A stretch of DNA of 64,000 nucleotides from G963666935 sp963666935. Its GTDB lineage: Bacteria; Bacillota; Clostridia; Christensenellales; CAG-138. The stretch lies in the NCBI GenBank assembly GCA_963666935.1, contig OY762936.1, positions 1,178,001 to 1,242,000 on the forward strand, given 5' to 3'. The notes beneath the pieces are model-generated. The model worked only from the letters and a program-made list of their open reading frames with translations. It had not been told where the DNA came from and did not search any database. The position numbers and the translations under genes are program-made. Below are positions 34,742 through 44,359 of the stretch, piece by piece; position 1 is the stretch's first letter, and the number at the start of each line of letters is the position of its first letter.

Positions 34742-34878
34742 ACTTAATTTGAAGCCAAGTTGCTTCCTATCTTCCTGACTTTTAGTTGATTGTAGATAGT
34801 ATTTTGGAAAAGGAAGAACAAACAAGGGCAATTCAAAAAATAGGTTGTAGAAACGTGCAGAACAGAAGGGAGAATAAA

Positions 34879-35865
34879 ATGAAAACACTGATATTAACCC
34901 ATGAGGATGTCAAATCTCTATTGAACATGAAGAGCACAATAGAAGAGGTGGAGGAGGCATACAAAAGTTTTAACTCGGGTGAAGTTACGCAGCCTCCTAT
35001 TATGTCAATTATTCTGCCGGAGCTGAATTCGGAAACGGATGTTAAGGCCAGTTATTCGGCTGCGACTGGAATGATATGCATCAAGTCCGCGCCGGGGTTT
35101 TGGGATAACATGAAAAAGTACAATTTGCCCACTCTTTTTGCCACGATCAATCTATTTGACGGCACGAATGGTTTTCCGCTTTGTATTATGGAGGCAACAC
35201 TCATTACTGGGATTCGCACCGGAGCGGCAGGAGGAGTTTCCGTAAAGGCCCTTGCACGAAAAGATTCTCGAATTGTTGGTGTCATCGGCGCCGGTACCCA
35301 GGCTAGGATGCAGGTAAGGGCGATCAAAGAGGTGCTGCCGATTACAACCGTAAAGGTGTGGTCGCAATTTCCCAGTGAACTGGATAGCTACAAGAAAGAT
35401 ATTGAAGGTGAACTGGGCGTAGAAGTTATTCCTTGCGATAGTGCACAAAAGGCGGTTGTTGGTTCGGATATCATTGTAACGGCGACACCGGGAAAAGAGC
35501 CATTCGTCAAGGATGAATGGGTAAAACCCGGCACACATATTTGTGCAATCGGCGCAGATTTTGAGGGCAAACAAGAATTGGATGTAAAACTATTTGCTCG
35601 GGCGAAGATTGTAGTGGATAGCATAAAGCAGTGCACCACCGGAGGAGAAACGCTCAACCCCATTAAGGCAGGCATCATTACTGCGGACGATATTCATGCG
35701 GAGATTGGCGAAGTGGTATTGGGTAAAAAAGCAGGACGAACAAATGATGAAGAAATAACCATATTCGATACAACCGGGATGTCGGTTCAGGATAATGCAA
35801 CTGCCACGGGAATTTATAAAAGGGCGCTAGAGAGATCTATCGGCCAGAGCATAAACTTCGTCTGA
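34879..35865 (+). CDS. Ornithine cyclodeaminase/mu-crystallin family dehydrogenase
   Basis: NAD(P)-dependent imine reductase or cyclodeaminase of 328 residues, ATG 34879 with AAGGGAG upstream. Family features: EVEEAYKSFNSGEV, the Lys-rich substrate region, GIRTGAAGGVSVKAL and the Rossmann motif GVIGAGTQARMQ, then GADFEGKQELD. The pair with the next gene (threonine-dehydratase-like) is the layout of EutC-EutB, SbnB-SbnA and the beta-hydroxyaspartate-cycle enzymes BhcD-BhcB. The substrate is therefore open: iminosuccinate reduction is one option, ornithine or alanine chemistry another. Confidence 0.85.
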   Translation: MKTLILTHEDVKSLLNMKSTIEEVEEAYKSFNSGEVTQPPIMSIILPELNSETDVKASYSAATGMICIKSAPGFWDNMKKYNLPTLFATINLFDGTNGFPLCIMEATLITGIRTGAAGGVSVKALARKDSRIVGVIGAGTQARMQVRAIKEVLPITTVKVWSQFPSELDSYKKDIEGELGVEVIPCDSAQKAVVGSDIIVTATPGKEPFVKDEWVKPGTHICAIGADFEGKQELDVKLFARAKIVVDSIKQCTTGGETLNPIKAGIITADDIHAEIGEVVLGKKAGRTNDEEITIFDTTGMSVQDNATATGIYKRALERSIGQSINFV

Positions 35866-35902
35866 TAATGGGGTTTAGCCTTAAAGAAAAGGGGAATATA
35901 TT

Positions 35903-36889
35903 ATGATTCAACCAAACGTATTGACCATACAAGATGTATGGGCTGCCCGCAAAATGATAAACAACCATGTTAGGAAAACGCCGTTATTCCAGTCGACTCA
36001 TTTGTCGAAGCAGTTTGATGCTTCCGTGTTTCTCAAACTGGAGACGATGCATGAGGTTGGCTCGTTTAAAATCCGAGGGGCTACGAATAAAATTTTAAAT
36101 TTGTCCGCTGAGGAAAAGAAACGTGGTGTAATCACTTTTTCCACCGGTAACCATGGTATGGCTGTGACGTATGCGGCACAACGCCTGAATATTCCCGCCG
36201 TGGTGTGTTTATCAAACCGGGTGCCTGAAGCCAAAGTTAATGTTTTGTCTAGTTTGGGTGCTACAGTGAAACAGGTTGGAGATAGCCAAGATGATGCCGA
36301 AGCTTATTGCTACAAACTGGCGGACGAGGAAGGCCTTACGGTCATAAAGCCATTTGATGATTCTCACGTAATCGCCGGACAAGGAACGATTGGCTTGGAG
36401 CTGCTGGACGATTGCCCACAGATCAATACAGTCGTCATTCCGGTTTCCGGTGGCGGACTATTCTCCGGCATCGCCTTGGCCTTGAAATCCTGCAATTCTA
36501 AAATACGAGTGATCGGTGTGTCCATGGAGCGCAGTGCGGTCATGTATCATAGTCTTCAGGCCGGCCATCCTGTTGTTCTTAATGAGGAAGCAACCTTGGC
36601 CGACAGTTTGCTGGGGGGCATTGGTGAAGATAATAAATATACTTTTGATATGGTGAAGAAATACATTGATGATTTTGTTTTGGTATCCGAAGAGGAGATC
36701 GCAGCGGCGATGGCCTATCTCTTCATGAATCATCGGCTTGTGTCCGAAGGGGCAGGCGTTACGGGAATCGCGGCGCTGCTGGCTAAGCATAAGAATTTAG
36801 TGCTGCCGGGTGACAATATCGCGGTAATCATTTCAGGCAGCAATATAGGGGCATCACCTTATATTAAGGCGATCCAAAACTATCTCTAA
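35903..36889 (+). CDS. Threonine dehydratase/serine racemase-like PLP enzyme
   Basis: Fold-type II PLP enzyme of 328 residues. The PLP Lys lies in GSFKIRGATNKI, the phosphate loop is SGGGLFSG, and STGNHGMAVTYAA and SEGAGVTGIAAL are family motifs. It lacks the C-terminal regulatory ACT domain of biosynthetic IlvA. AAAGGGG precedes ATG 35903. It lies 37 bp after the cyclodeaminase-like gene. Candidates are hydroxyaspartate dehydratase, catabolic threonine/serine dehydratase or an EutB-like activity; sequence alone does not decide. Confidence 0.85.
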   Translation: MIQPNVLTIQDVWAARKMINNHVRKTPLFQSTHLSKQFDASVFLKLETMHEVGSFKIRGATNKILNLSAEEKKRGVITFSTGNHGMAVTYAAQRLNIPAVVCLSNRVPEAKVNVLSSLGATVKQVGDSQDDAEAYCYKLADEEGLTVIKPFDDSHVIAGQGTIGLELLDDCPQINTVVIPVSGGGLFSGIALALKSCNSKIRVIGVSMERSAVMYHSLQAGHPVVLNEEATLADSLLGGIGEDNKYTFDMVKKYIDDFVLVSEEEIAAAMAYLFMNHRLVSEGAGVTGIAALLAKHKNLVLPGDNIAVIISGSNIGASPYIKAIQNYL

Positions 36890-37391
36890 GAATTACACTT
36901 GGCAGCATCTATGAGATGATCGCTGAAGGTGAAGCTAATTTGCAAACTGGAAGATTGTATCTGAAATCAATGAATGGTACTTTTTTCCAGTTTTCATTTT
37001 TATAATGGTGACATAGATCCAATCCCACGAAAAGGGTAACGCCTCAGGACGTTGCATTTTCTTGGCGATGAATCGGGGACTCGAAGCCCCGGCCAAAAGT
37101 CGAACACCATGCTAAGCTTTTGGTATATATGCCAGGCCCACACAACCTGGCCCGCTATGAGTTCCGATAACGCACCCTATTTCACAGATAATAGGGGCCT
37201 TTATTTCTATGGAATATATGTAATGAACTCACATGATTCTAATGCTGTCTTTCCGTACTAATTAGCACCATGATGAGCATGCACTTCGTGCATGCTCGGT
37301 TTTATATATTTTCTCCATCAAACGAATTTCCAGGGAGCTGTTGTTTTAAGTCAATGCCATTATACCCGTTTCCCCCGCATGGAAGTGATGC
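36890..37391. other. Intergenic region with two hairpins
   Basis: About 500 bp without a convincing gene between convergent units. CCCTAT...ATAGGGG near 37169-37195 followed by CCTTTATTT could end the PLP-enzyme operon. A clear terminator lies at 37275-37302. A 69-codon frame at 37052 lacks a ribosome binding site and looks spurious. Confidence 0.5.
37275..37310 (+). terminator. Terminator hairpin before cbiC
   Basis: Perfect 10-bp stem GAGCATGCAC / GTGCATGCTC, loop TTC, followed by GGTTTTATATATTTT. Confidence 0.75.
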
Positions 37392-38027
37392 TTATGTATT
37401 TGGAGTAATCTGATACATCAGTGCGTTCACGATGGCTGCGGCAACAGTGCTGCCGCCTTTGCGTCCCCGTGCCACGATATAGGGTGCATTTGTCTGCATG
37501 ATGAGTTCTTTTGCCTGTACTACGTTCACGAACCCAACCGGCACGCCGATGATAAGCGCAGGCGTAAGCCTTTTTTCCTCCATCAGTTCGTACAAACGGA
37601 TTAGCGCCGTAGGCGCGTTGCCGATGGCAAAAATCAACGGCCCCTTCAGATCTGCTGCTTTCTCCATAGAGACCGCAGCACGGGTGGTGCCGTTTTGTTT
37701 TGCGGCTGCCGCTACGTCTTCGTCTGCCATGAAACAGTGGGTATCACAGCCCAGCTTAAGAAGGGCGGTCCGGTTAATCCCAGACTTGGCCATATTGGTA
37801 TCGGTGATGATATGGGCTCTGATTCTGAGCGCTTCCAATGCAAAGCCCACGGCGTTGGGCGAAAAGAAAAGGGAATCCGCATAGTCAAAATCGGCTGTGG
37901 TGTGGATTACACGCTTGATGATGGGTGCAAGTTGCGGATCAAGGGAATGTGGAAGTCCACTTTCAATGATTTCAAAGCTGCGGCGCTCAATATTTTCAGG
38001 CAATACGGTTTCCAGTTTTGTTTTCAT
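37392..38027 (-). CDS. cbiC: Cobalt-precorrin-8 methylmutase
   Basis: Moves the C-11 methyl group to C-12 to give cobyrinate, 211 residues. The catalytic His lies in RVIHTTADFDY (about 42), with DTNMAKSGI and GNAPTALIRL following. Last gene of the minus-strand cobalamin operon; ATGA overlap with cbiP. Confidence 0.95.
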   Translation of the reverse strand: MKTKLETVLPENIERRSFEIIESGLPHSLDPQLAPIIKRVIHTTADFDYADSLFFSPNAVGFALEALRIRAHIITDTNMAKSGINRTALLKLGCDTHCFMADEDVAAAAKQNGTTRAAVSMEKAADLKGPLIFAIGNAPTALIRLYELMEEKRLTPALIIGVPVGFVNVVQAKELIMQTNAPYIVARGRKGGSTVAAAIVNALMYQITPNT

Positions 38028-39514
38028 ATTCCTGCCTCCAAAATGCGATAGATCAGTGTGGTGTCAATATGCTCCCGCACGCTCTGCGCTAACACATCAT
38101 ACTGCTTCTCCTTATACTCTTTGAGATTAAAGGATGCTTGCTCCAGCGACACACCTTTTAATTTGCCCAGAGCGCCCAATATCGCTTCGCGACAGGCGGC
38201 CGTATCAAAAAAACCGTGCAGGTAGCTTCCGTAAACATTGTCTTTCTGGCAGCCGTCTAGGGTACCGTTATCTAATAATATAAATGGTTTTGCGCCGGAG
38301 AACAGCGTCGTTTGTCCCATATGGATCTCATAGCCATCTACTTCGGCGCTCGCAAGGGAGGAAAGCGGCCCCTCGGTGCTTAATACACACCCACTCACGC
38401 GGGAGCGGCACTTTTCCAACGCAAACTTCGTTGCAATCGGAAGCAGTCCCATGCCCCTGATTTTGCCGCCACCCTCCGCGCCTTCGGCATCGGTGATGCA
38501 TTGTCCCAGCATTTGATACCCGCCGCAGATTCCTACGATGGGTGTTCCGCTAGCCGCAAGTTTTTTAATCGCTGCCTCCAAGCCTCTCTGCCGAAGCCAG
38601 GAAAGGTCTGATATCGTGCTTTTTGTGCCCGGCAGGATCACCAGATCCGGCAAGCCTAGGGGTCCCGGCGCGCTCACATACCTTACTCCGACACCCGGTG
38701 TGGCTTCCAGCGCAGAAAAGTCGGTGAAGTTTGAAATGCGGGGCAGCCTAATTACTGCGATGTCGATGATTACATCCTGTCTGTTTCGGTAAAACCGTTC
38801 CGACAAGCTGTCCTCGTCCTCGATATCCACGTCAAGATAGGGCAGAACGCCCGCTACAGGCTTCTTTACCAAATTTTCAAGTATCACAAGACCACTTTGC
38901 AGCAGATTTACATCTCCTCGGAACTTGTTGATTACCAATGCCTTCACCAGATCGCGCTCTCCTTCGTCCAACAGAGCAACAGTGCCGTAAAGCTGCGCAA
39001 AAACCCCGCCCCGGTCAATATCACCTACCAGCAGCACAGGTGCCCCGGCCAACCTCGCCATCCCCATATTGACGAAATCTCCTTCTTTCAGGTTGATTTC
39101 CACAGGGCTTCCAGCGCCCTCAATGACAATGACGTCATTGTCAGCAGCAAGGGAATCGTAGGCGCGCATGATGTCGGGCACGAGGGTATGCTTTATGCTG
39201 TAGTATTCTGCCGCGCTCATATTACCACGCACCTCGCCGTTTACGATTACCTGAGAACCCACATTAGAAACGGGTTTAAGCAAGATTGGGTTCATGCATA
39301 CCCTTGGTTCAATGCCACAGGCCTCGGCCTGCACTACCTGCGCACGGCCCATTTCCAAACCTTCTCGGGTAATAAAGGAATTCAAGGCCATATTCTGGCT
39401 CTTGAAGGGGGCAACCCGGTAGCCATCCTGTCGGAACATGCGACAAAGCCCCGTACACAGCATGCTTTTCCCCGCGTTTGACATGGTTCCCTGTACCATA
39501 ATCGCCTTAGCCAT
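38024..39514 (-). CDS. cbiP: Cobyric acid synthase
   Basis: Glutamine-dependent amidase that converts adenosylcobyrinate a,c-diamide to cobyrate, 496 residues from ATG 39514 (GGGAGG upstream; an in-frame ATG at 39535 is less likely). The N-terminal P-loop is QGTMSNAGKSMLCTGL, with GDIDRGGVFAQLYGT. The C-terminal triad-type glutaminase shows GICGGYQMLG and the late His of GSYLHGFFD. It overlaps cobD by 8 bp. Confidence 0.95.
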   Translation of the reverse strand: MAKAIMVQGTMSNAGKSMLCTGLCRMFRQDGYRVAPFKSQNMALNSFITREGLEMGRAQVVQAEACGIEPRVCMNPILLKPVSNVGSQVIVNGEVRGNMSAAEYYSIKHTLVPDIMRAYDSLAADNDVIVIEGAGSPVEINLKEGDFVNMGMARLAGAPVLLVGDIDRGGVFAQLYGTVALLDEGERDLVKALVINKFRGDVNLLQSGLVILENLVKKPVAGVLPYLDVDIEDEDSLSERFYRNRQDVIIDIAVIRLPRISNFTDFSALEATPGVGVRYVSAPGPLGLPDLVILPGTKSTISDLSWLRQRGLEAAIKKLAASGTPIVGICGGYQMLGQCITDAEGAEGGGKIRGMGLLPIATKFALEKCRSRVSGCVLSTEGPLSSLASAEVDGYEIHMGQTTLFSGAKPFILLDNGTLDGCQKDNVYGSYLHGFFDTAACREAILGALGKLKGVSLEQASFNLKEYKEKQYDVLAQSVREHIDTTLIYRILEAGI

Positions 39515-40541
39515 GAAGTACCTCCCGTATGGCACAAAGCAGCGCCGTGTTTTTCTCGCGGGTTTTAATTCCGATCCGGATAAAAAATTCGTCCAGCCCG
39601 GTGAAGTTATCGCAGCCGCGCACGAGGATGCTTCGCTTTTTTAGCGGATCGTACAGAGGTATAGAGCATTTGAGGAGCAAGAAGTTGGCCTCGCCGGGAA
39701 ACACCGTAAGGCCGAGTTTTGTAAGCTCCGTATTCAAATATGTTCGCTCCTCTTCCACGACAGAGCGTGTCTTTTCTGCCCAGTCCGGTTCCGAAAGCGC
39801 GCCAAGGCCCGCCGCCTGCGCCGCCGTAGATACGCTCCATTCGGAGCCGAAGGAGGCAATGCGTGCGAGAAGTGCCGGATCTCCCATCAGGTACCCCAGC
39901 CGCAGTCCCGCTAGGCCATAAAACTTGGTAAATGCGTTGAGAACCAGAAGCTTTGGAAATGAAGAAAGCATTGAAACCATGGACTGCCCCATCGAAAATT
40001 CCATAAAACACTCGTCTACCACCAAAAGGACATCATTTGCCGCGCATGCCGCAGCGATTCGGCATAGAAACTCCATAGAGGCTAATCTTGCTGTTGGGTT
40101 GTTGGGATTGCAAAGAAAGAAGACGCCCGTATCCGGCGTGAGCATACGGATAACTTCATCCGTCAGCTCAAAGCCATTCGTCTCCCGCAGAAGGAAATAC
40201 CGCATTTCGCCGCCAAAGCACCTCACCGCTCGCTCGTATTCCGAGAATGTGGGCGAAAGGGTAAGAGCGGTTTTCGGTTGAAAACAGGCGCAGATTCTAA
40301 AAATTAGATCCGCCGCGCCGTTTCCGCAAAGGATCATATTCTCTTTTACACCATGCTTTTTTGAAAGAGCTGCCCGAAGTGCCCGGCATTTGCAATCGGG
40401 ATAGCGTTCGAAGGTATCTATGAAATCGACAACGGCAAATTTTGCTGCCTCCGGCATGCCCAGAGGATTGGTGTTTACGGAAAAATCCAGTTGAATCCCG
40501 GCGTTTTCATAAATATCGCCGCCGTGTTCATAGCGCTGCAT
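39507..40541 (-). CDS. cobD: L-threonine-O-3-phosphate decarboxylase
   Basis: PLP enzyme of the class I aminotransferase fold that supplies aminopropanol phosphate for the nucleotide loop, 344 residues. It starts YEHGGDIYENAG, typical of CobD, with CNPNNPTA and the PLP Lys in NAFTKFYGLAGLRLGY. Histidinol-phosphate aminotransferase is the alternative reading, but the location inside the cobalamin operon favours CobD. Confidence 0.92.
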   Translation of the reverse strand: MQRYEHGGDIYENAGIQLDFSVNTNPLGMPEAAKFAVVDFIDTFERYPDCKCRALRAALSKKHGVKENMILCGNGAADLIFRICACFQPKTALTLSPTFSEYERAVRCFGGEMRYFLLRETNGFELTDEVIRMLTPDTGVFFLCNPNNPTARLASMEFLCRIAAACAANDVLLVVDECFMEFSMGQSMVSMLSSFPKLLVLNAFTKFYGLAGLRLGYLMGDPALLARIASFGSEWSVSTAAQAAGLGALSEPDWAEKTRSVVEEERTYLNTELTKLGLTVFPGEANFLLLKCSIPLYDPLKKRSILVRGCDNFTGLDEFFIRIGIKTREKNTALLCAIREVLHG

Positions 40542-41484
40542 AAAAACACCCCCTGAACACTAGCACAGCCAGCAGCATCAATGCCGCGGTGGCGTAAAGA
40601 AGCCGGTGAGCGCGAAGAATGTCATCCGGCTCTATGGACCGCGTATCGTCGCCAATATATGGCTTTTCATGCAATGAGCCAAAGTAGTATGCATTCCCTG
40701 CAAGCTGGACGCCCAGCGCCCCCGCCATAACGGCTTCGGTTTGGGCGGAATTAGGGCTTTCGTGCTTGCAACGGTCGCGTGCCCAAATGCGCCGGGCGTT
40801 TTTCGCGTTCATTTTGCACAGTCTGCTTGCCAAGATCATAAGCAGGGCACATAGCCGAGATGGAAGGAAATTTAGCACATCGTCCAGTTTAGCCGCAGCG
40901 CGGCCAAAGTTCAGATACCGGGGAGTTTTGTAGCCGATCATGGAATCCATGGTGTTCACCGACTTGTAGAGGCAGCCCAGTGCTGCGCCACCCAACGCTA
41001 TGTAGAACAGCGGCGCAATCACGCCGTCCGAGGCGTTTTCTGCCACGGTTTCCAACGTGGCCCTAGTTACGTCAGCCGCATCCAGTGCTGCCGTGTCCCG
41101 CCCCACAATCATGGATACGGTCTTTCGGGCCTCAGACAAATCTTCTTTTATAAGGGCGTCGCATACCTTCCGGCTTTCGTCTTTGAGACTTTTCACCGCC
41201 AACAGCTGCCAGCACAACAGCGTTTCTAGCGCAAAATACGCCCAGGGTGATAGCCGCCATGCAAAATACAGGAGAACAGCAGGCAAAATCGTGCAAAAGC
41301 ACAGGACGCAAATCACCAGCAGGGCCCCGCCAAAGCGCTTGTTTTTGATAGGGTAAAGCGGTTTTTCAAGTGAGGAAATCAATCGTCCGAATCCGCGCAC
41401 CATATGGGGCCAGCCCTGGGGATCGCCGATGAGGAGATCCAAAAGGAATCCTGCACACAGTGCAATTATAGATAGCGTCAGCAT
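40528..41484 (-). CDS. cbiB: Adenosylcobinamide-phosphate synthase
   Basis: Integral membrane enzyme of 318 residues that attaches aminopropanol (phosphate) to cobyrate. It shows several TM helices and the family motifs DLLIGDPQGWPHMVR near the start and ETVAENASDGVIAPLFY. It overlaps cobD by 14 bp and the upstream phosphatase by 7 bp. Confidence 0.94.
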   Translation of the reverse strand: MLTLSIIALCAGFLLDLLIGDPQGWPHMVRGFGRLISSLEKPLYPIKNKRFGGALLVICVLCFCTILPAVLLYFAWRLSPWAYFALETLLCWQLLAVKSLKDESRKVCDALIKEDLSEARKTVSMIVGRDTAALDAADVTRATLETVAENASDGVIAPLFYIALGGAALGCLYKSVNTMDSMIGYKTPRYLNFGRAAAKLDDVLNFLPSRLCALLMILASRLCKMNAKNARRIWARDRCKHESPNSAQTEAVMAGALGVQLAGNAYYFGSLHEKPYIGDDTRSIEPDDILRAHRLLYATAALMLLAVLVFRGCFYAAL

Positions 41485-42056
41485 TGCGCACCTCCGGTGA
41501 TGGTCAGCACGGAGCCTGCAAGGGTGCAGGATATCAGGCCGCAGGGTTCGATATGGTATTCGTAAAACGTCTTGTGGGGCTGGGCGTATTCTTCCAGAAT
41601 CCCCATAATGCAGCCTCCATGAATCACAAACGCCGCAGTGCTGCCTTCCGATATTCCCTGCACCGCGCGGACAAACGCTTCACAGCAGCGCGCTTTGAAG
41701 CCCAATACGCTTTCTCCGCCGGGAATCGGCCCGGTGCAGCCGGACGTTAGCCATGCAGTGTACTTCGGATTGTGGGCAAGCTCATCTGCTGTTTTACCTT
41801 CAAAACTGCCGAAGTCGCATTCCCGAAGGCCCTCGATGACCACCAAAGGGTGTCCGGGGAACAAGGTATCTGCGGTTTGCCTGCAGCGCAGGTACGGGCT
41901 TGCAAACACGAAATCGCAGCTTGGCAACTTGCGCAAATATAGCGTGTTCGTCTGCGCAATTCCTTCGTTGCACAAGGGCTCGTCTGTTCGTCCGGCATAG
42001 CGTTTCGCCTTGTTACTAAGCGTCATGCCGTGGCGGATTAAAAGTATTTTTTTCAC
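41478..42056 (-). CDS. cobC: Alpha-ribazole phosphatase-like histidine phosphatase
   Basis: Histidine phosphatase of 192 residues. The catalytic signature LIRHGMTLSN is at the N-terminus and the second His in VIHGGCIMG. GTG 42056 overlaps the cobS stop as GTGA, which fixes the start; a longer open frame to 42284 runs through cobS. It probably removes phosphate from alpha-ribazole phosphate or from adenosylcobalamin phosphate. Confidence 0.88.
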   Translation of the reverse strand: MKKILLIRHGMTLSNKAKRYAGRTDEPLCNEGIAQTNTLYLRKLPSCDFVFASPYLRCRQTADTLFPGHPLVVIEGLRECDFGSFEGKTADELAHNPKYTAWLTSGCTGPIPGGESVLGFKARCCEAFVRAVQGISEGSTAAFVIHGGCIMGILEEYAQPHKTFYEYHIEPCGLISCTLAGSVLTITGGAQC

Positions 42057-42811
42057 AGCAAGCCTCCGATCCAAGTGCCCCAAAGTAACATCAGTTCGCA
42101 GACCTGCAAAAAAAACCCAGACGTGTCTCCGGTTGCGCCGCCGAACTGCCGCTTTGCCATGGATCGATACCATAACAGCGTCAGCACGGCAAAGGCAGAG
42201 GATGTGCTGCCCACCGCTGGGCAGGCCCATACCATGCACCCTATGCAGACCGCCGCCGTAAGTAGTGCGATTGTCGCGGACCACCGTCCGGCGTTCTCGG
42301 TAAAAGAATAAAGCATCCCCTCACCACGGGCGTTGGGAAACGTAAAAGCAGCAAATGCAGTGACGGCTCGGGATAGAACAAACCCTAGGCATATCATCGG
42401 AATCAAGGCCGTTTGATAAAGCGCATGATAAAGGCCAAAAGCAAGCAACAGATATAAACAGCAATACATTACCGCAAAAGCCCCACAGTGGGAATCCTTC
42501 ATAATGGCCAGCTTTTTCTCCCGTCTCTGATGGGAAGCAAGCGCGTCTATCGTGTCCATAAAGCCGTCCATATGGATACCGCCGGTAAGCAGCAGCGGCA
42601 GCACCGCAGCAACTGCTGCGAACAGTATCCCGTCCGCCAAAAGTGCCCTGCAAACCCAATGCCATAACAGCAGCGCTCCGCCCAAAAAGACGCCTACCAC
42701 AGGCAAAAAACAAACAGAATATCTCATATTCACCTCGTTCCATTTGGTGCGTGGCGAGGGAAGTATGCTATATGTGCTTATAGCAATCCACATGGATTTA
42801 AAGAATGCCAT
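42053..42811 (-). CDS. cobS: Cobalamin synthase (adenosylcobinamide-GDP ribazoletransferase)
   Basis: Membrane enzyme of 252 residues joining adenosylcobinamide-GDP and alpha-ribazole. GGIHMDGFMDTIDALASH is the signature. About six TM helices. It begins with FKSMWIAISTYSILPSP, typical of the family, and overlaps cobU by 14 bp. Confidence 0.95.
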   Translation of the reverse strand: MAFFKSMWIAISTYSILPSPRTKWNEVNMRYSVCFLPVVGVFLGGALLLWHWVCRALLADGILFAAVAAVLPLLLTGGIHMDGFMDTIDALASHQRREKKLAIMKDSHCGAFAVMYCCLYLLLAFGLYHALYQTALIPMICLGFVLSRAVTAFAAFTFPNARGEGMLYSFTENAGRWSATIALLTAAVCIGCMVWACPAVGSTSSAFAVLTLLWYRSMAKRQFGGATGDTSGFFLQVCELMLLWGTWIGGLL

Positions 42812-43313
42812 CCGTTTCTCCTTTTATGATTTCAGGCGCTTTATGCTGCATTTGCACCACAAGGTCGGCCTCTTGAAAAAGTGCATTATTGAGTAAGCGC
42901 AGGGCATCGATATACGTCTGGGTTTCTCCTTGGTATTTCTCCGCCAACAACCCCTGTATGGTTACGGCCACAAGGATGCGGCAGCGTGCGCGCAGCGCTA
43001 TAATATCCGTTTTCACATCTTGCCATATATAACCCCGTTCGAACATGCCGTTGGCCAGCAGATTGGACACGTCCTCCAAAAGCACTGTGGAATCAGGCGA
43101 AACCTCCGCATCCTTCGCTACATAGGGCAATTCCAACGTAACGAAGCCGCAATCCTTGCGCTGGGCCAAGTGCTTTTTTACCCGCTTTGCGCCTTCCGTG
43201 CCATACGGGATCATGGTGGCGATGTAGTATTTTGGCCCGCCCAGATGTTCTACGAGTTTTTCAGCATAGGCACTCTTGCCGCTTCCGTTTTCTCCAAGAA
43301 TTAGAATCAGCAT
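42798..43313 (-). CDS. cobU: Adenosylcobinamide kinase/guanylyltransferase
   Basis: Activates adenosylcobinamide by phosphorylation and GMP transfer, 171 residues. The P-loop reads GENGSGKSAYAE where the family usually has GGxRSGKS. The guanylylated-His region is RVKKHLAQRKDCG, and LLEDVSNLLANGMF matches the TDxxxxxxxN segment of the family. Overlaps cobT by 7 bp. Confidence 0.9.
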   Translation of the reverse strand: MLILILGENGSGKSAYAEKLVEHLGGPKYYIATMIPYGTEGAKRVKKHLAQRKDCGFVTLELPYVAKDAEVSPDSTVLLEDVSNLLANGMFERGYIWQDVKTDIIALRARCRILVAVTIQGLLAEKYQGETQTYIDALRLLNNALFQEADLVVQMQHKAPEIIKGETDGIL

Positions 43314-44359
43314 GGCGGCCTTTTGTAAGCGTCTACCTCGATATCCGCAAAAGTAGCGGCATCATGGTATATCGCTGCCGCCATATCGAGAAGCGGGAAC
43401 AGCGCCACTGCTCCTGTTCCTTCTCCCAACCGCATGTCGGCATGCAGAATAGGCTTGAGGGAAAGCTCTTGGCAAAGTAGCGGTGCCGCAGGTTCGGTGC
43501 TGAGATGGGAGGGCAGAATGAAATCTCGAACCGCTCCATGAAGTCGCACTGCGCAAAGGGCTGCAACAGTGGAAATCACTCCGTCCATCACAACTGGAAC
43601 GCGGTATATCGCCCCTCCCAAAAAAGCCCCTGTCATTGCGGCGATATCCAGACCTCCCACCTTGGTGAGTACGTCTATGGGGTCGCAGGGGTCAGGCTCG
43701 GTAACTCGAATGGCCTCGGCAATGGCGCGGCGCTTGCGAAGGAGCCCCTCGTCGGAAAGGCCGGCGCCCCGCCCGGACAGCAGTTCGGGTGGCCGATGGA
43801 GAAGAATGCAGGCCATGGCAGTGGCAGTGGTGGTGTTTCCGATGCCCGCCTCTCCTGTGGCGATCAGTCGGTACCCCAGCTCTTTTTTCTCCTTTACCAG
43901 TGCCAAACCGACCTCAATGGCCTTGATAGCGGTCTCCCGGTTCATGGCAGGACCTTTGGATATGTCGTCCGTGCCGCGGGCAAGCTTGTTGGGAAGAAGC
44001 CCCTTAATGGTATCGGCCATCCCTATGTCCACGGGGAACACATCCGCCCCGCAGGCCCGGGCCATAACGCAAACACTAGCTTTTCCCTCGGCAAGCATCC
44101 TTGCGATGGCCGTGGTGACCTGGCTGTCGCTTTGGGCAACGCCCTGCGCCGTTACGCCGTTGTCCGCGCAGAATACCAGCACGCATTTCTTAGTAATGTC
44201 GATGTGGGCGCTGCCGTAGATTCCTGCGATTTTCGCAAGCAGCGTTTCTAACGCTCCGAGGCTTCCCAAAGGCTTGGCCACTCGGTCAAATCGGGCGATG
44301 CAGGCGCCATAGACTGCCTGATCTGCCGGACGAATATCTTTAAGCATGTTTTTTAGCAT
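43307..44359 (-). CDS. cobT: Nicotinate-nucleotide-dimethylbenzimidazole phosphoribosyltransferase
   Basis: Makes alpha-ribazole phosphate from a lower-ligand base, 350 residues. Signature stretches: FCADNGVTAQGVAQSDSQVT, TGEAGIGNTTTATAMA, GRGAGLSDEGL and the C-terminal LRLGEGTGA-type segment MRLGEGTGAVALFPLLD with the catalytic Glu. It could start at Met5 (44347). The enzyme implies a benzimidazole-type lower ligand, but no bza or bluB gene is nearby. Confidence 0.95.
   Translation of the reverse strand: MLKNMLKDIRPADQAVYGACIARFDRVAKPLGSLGALETLLAKIAGIYGSAHIDITKKCVLVFCADNGVTAQGVAQSDSQVTTAIARMLAEGKASVCVMARACGADVFPVDIGMADTIKGLLPNKLARGTDDISKGPAMNRETAIKAIEVGLALVKEKKELGYRLIATGEAGIGNTTTATAMACILLHRPPELLSGRGAGLSDEGLLRKRRAIAEAIRVTEPDPCDPIDVLTKVGGLDIAAMTGAFLGGAIYRVPVVMDGVISTVAALCAVRLHGAVRDFILPSHLSTEPAAPLLCQELSLKPILHADMRLGEGTGAVALFPLLDMAAAIYHDAATFADIEVDAYKRPPC

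Noticed and set aside
37052..37261. A 69-codon ORF in the gap before cbiC
   Set aside because: No ribosome binding site, no hydrophobic or domain pattern, and it spans a terminator-like hairpin.
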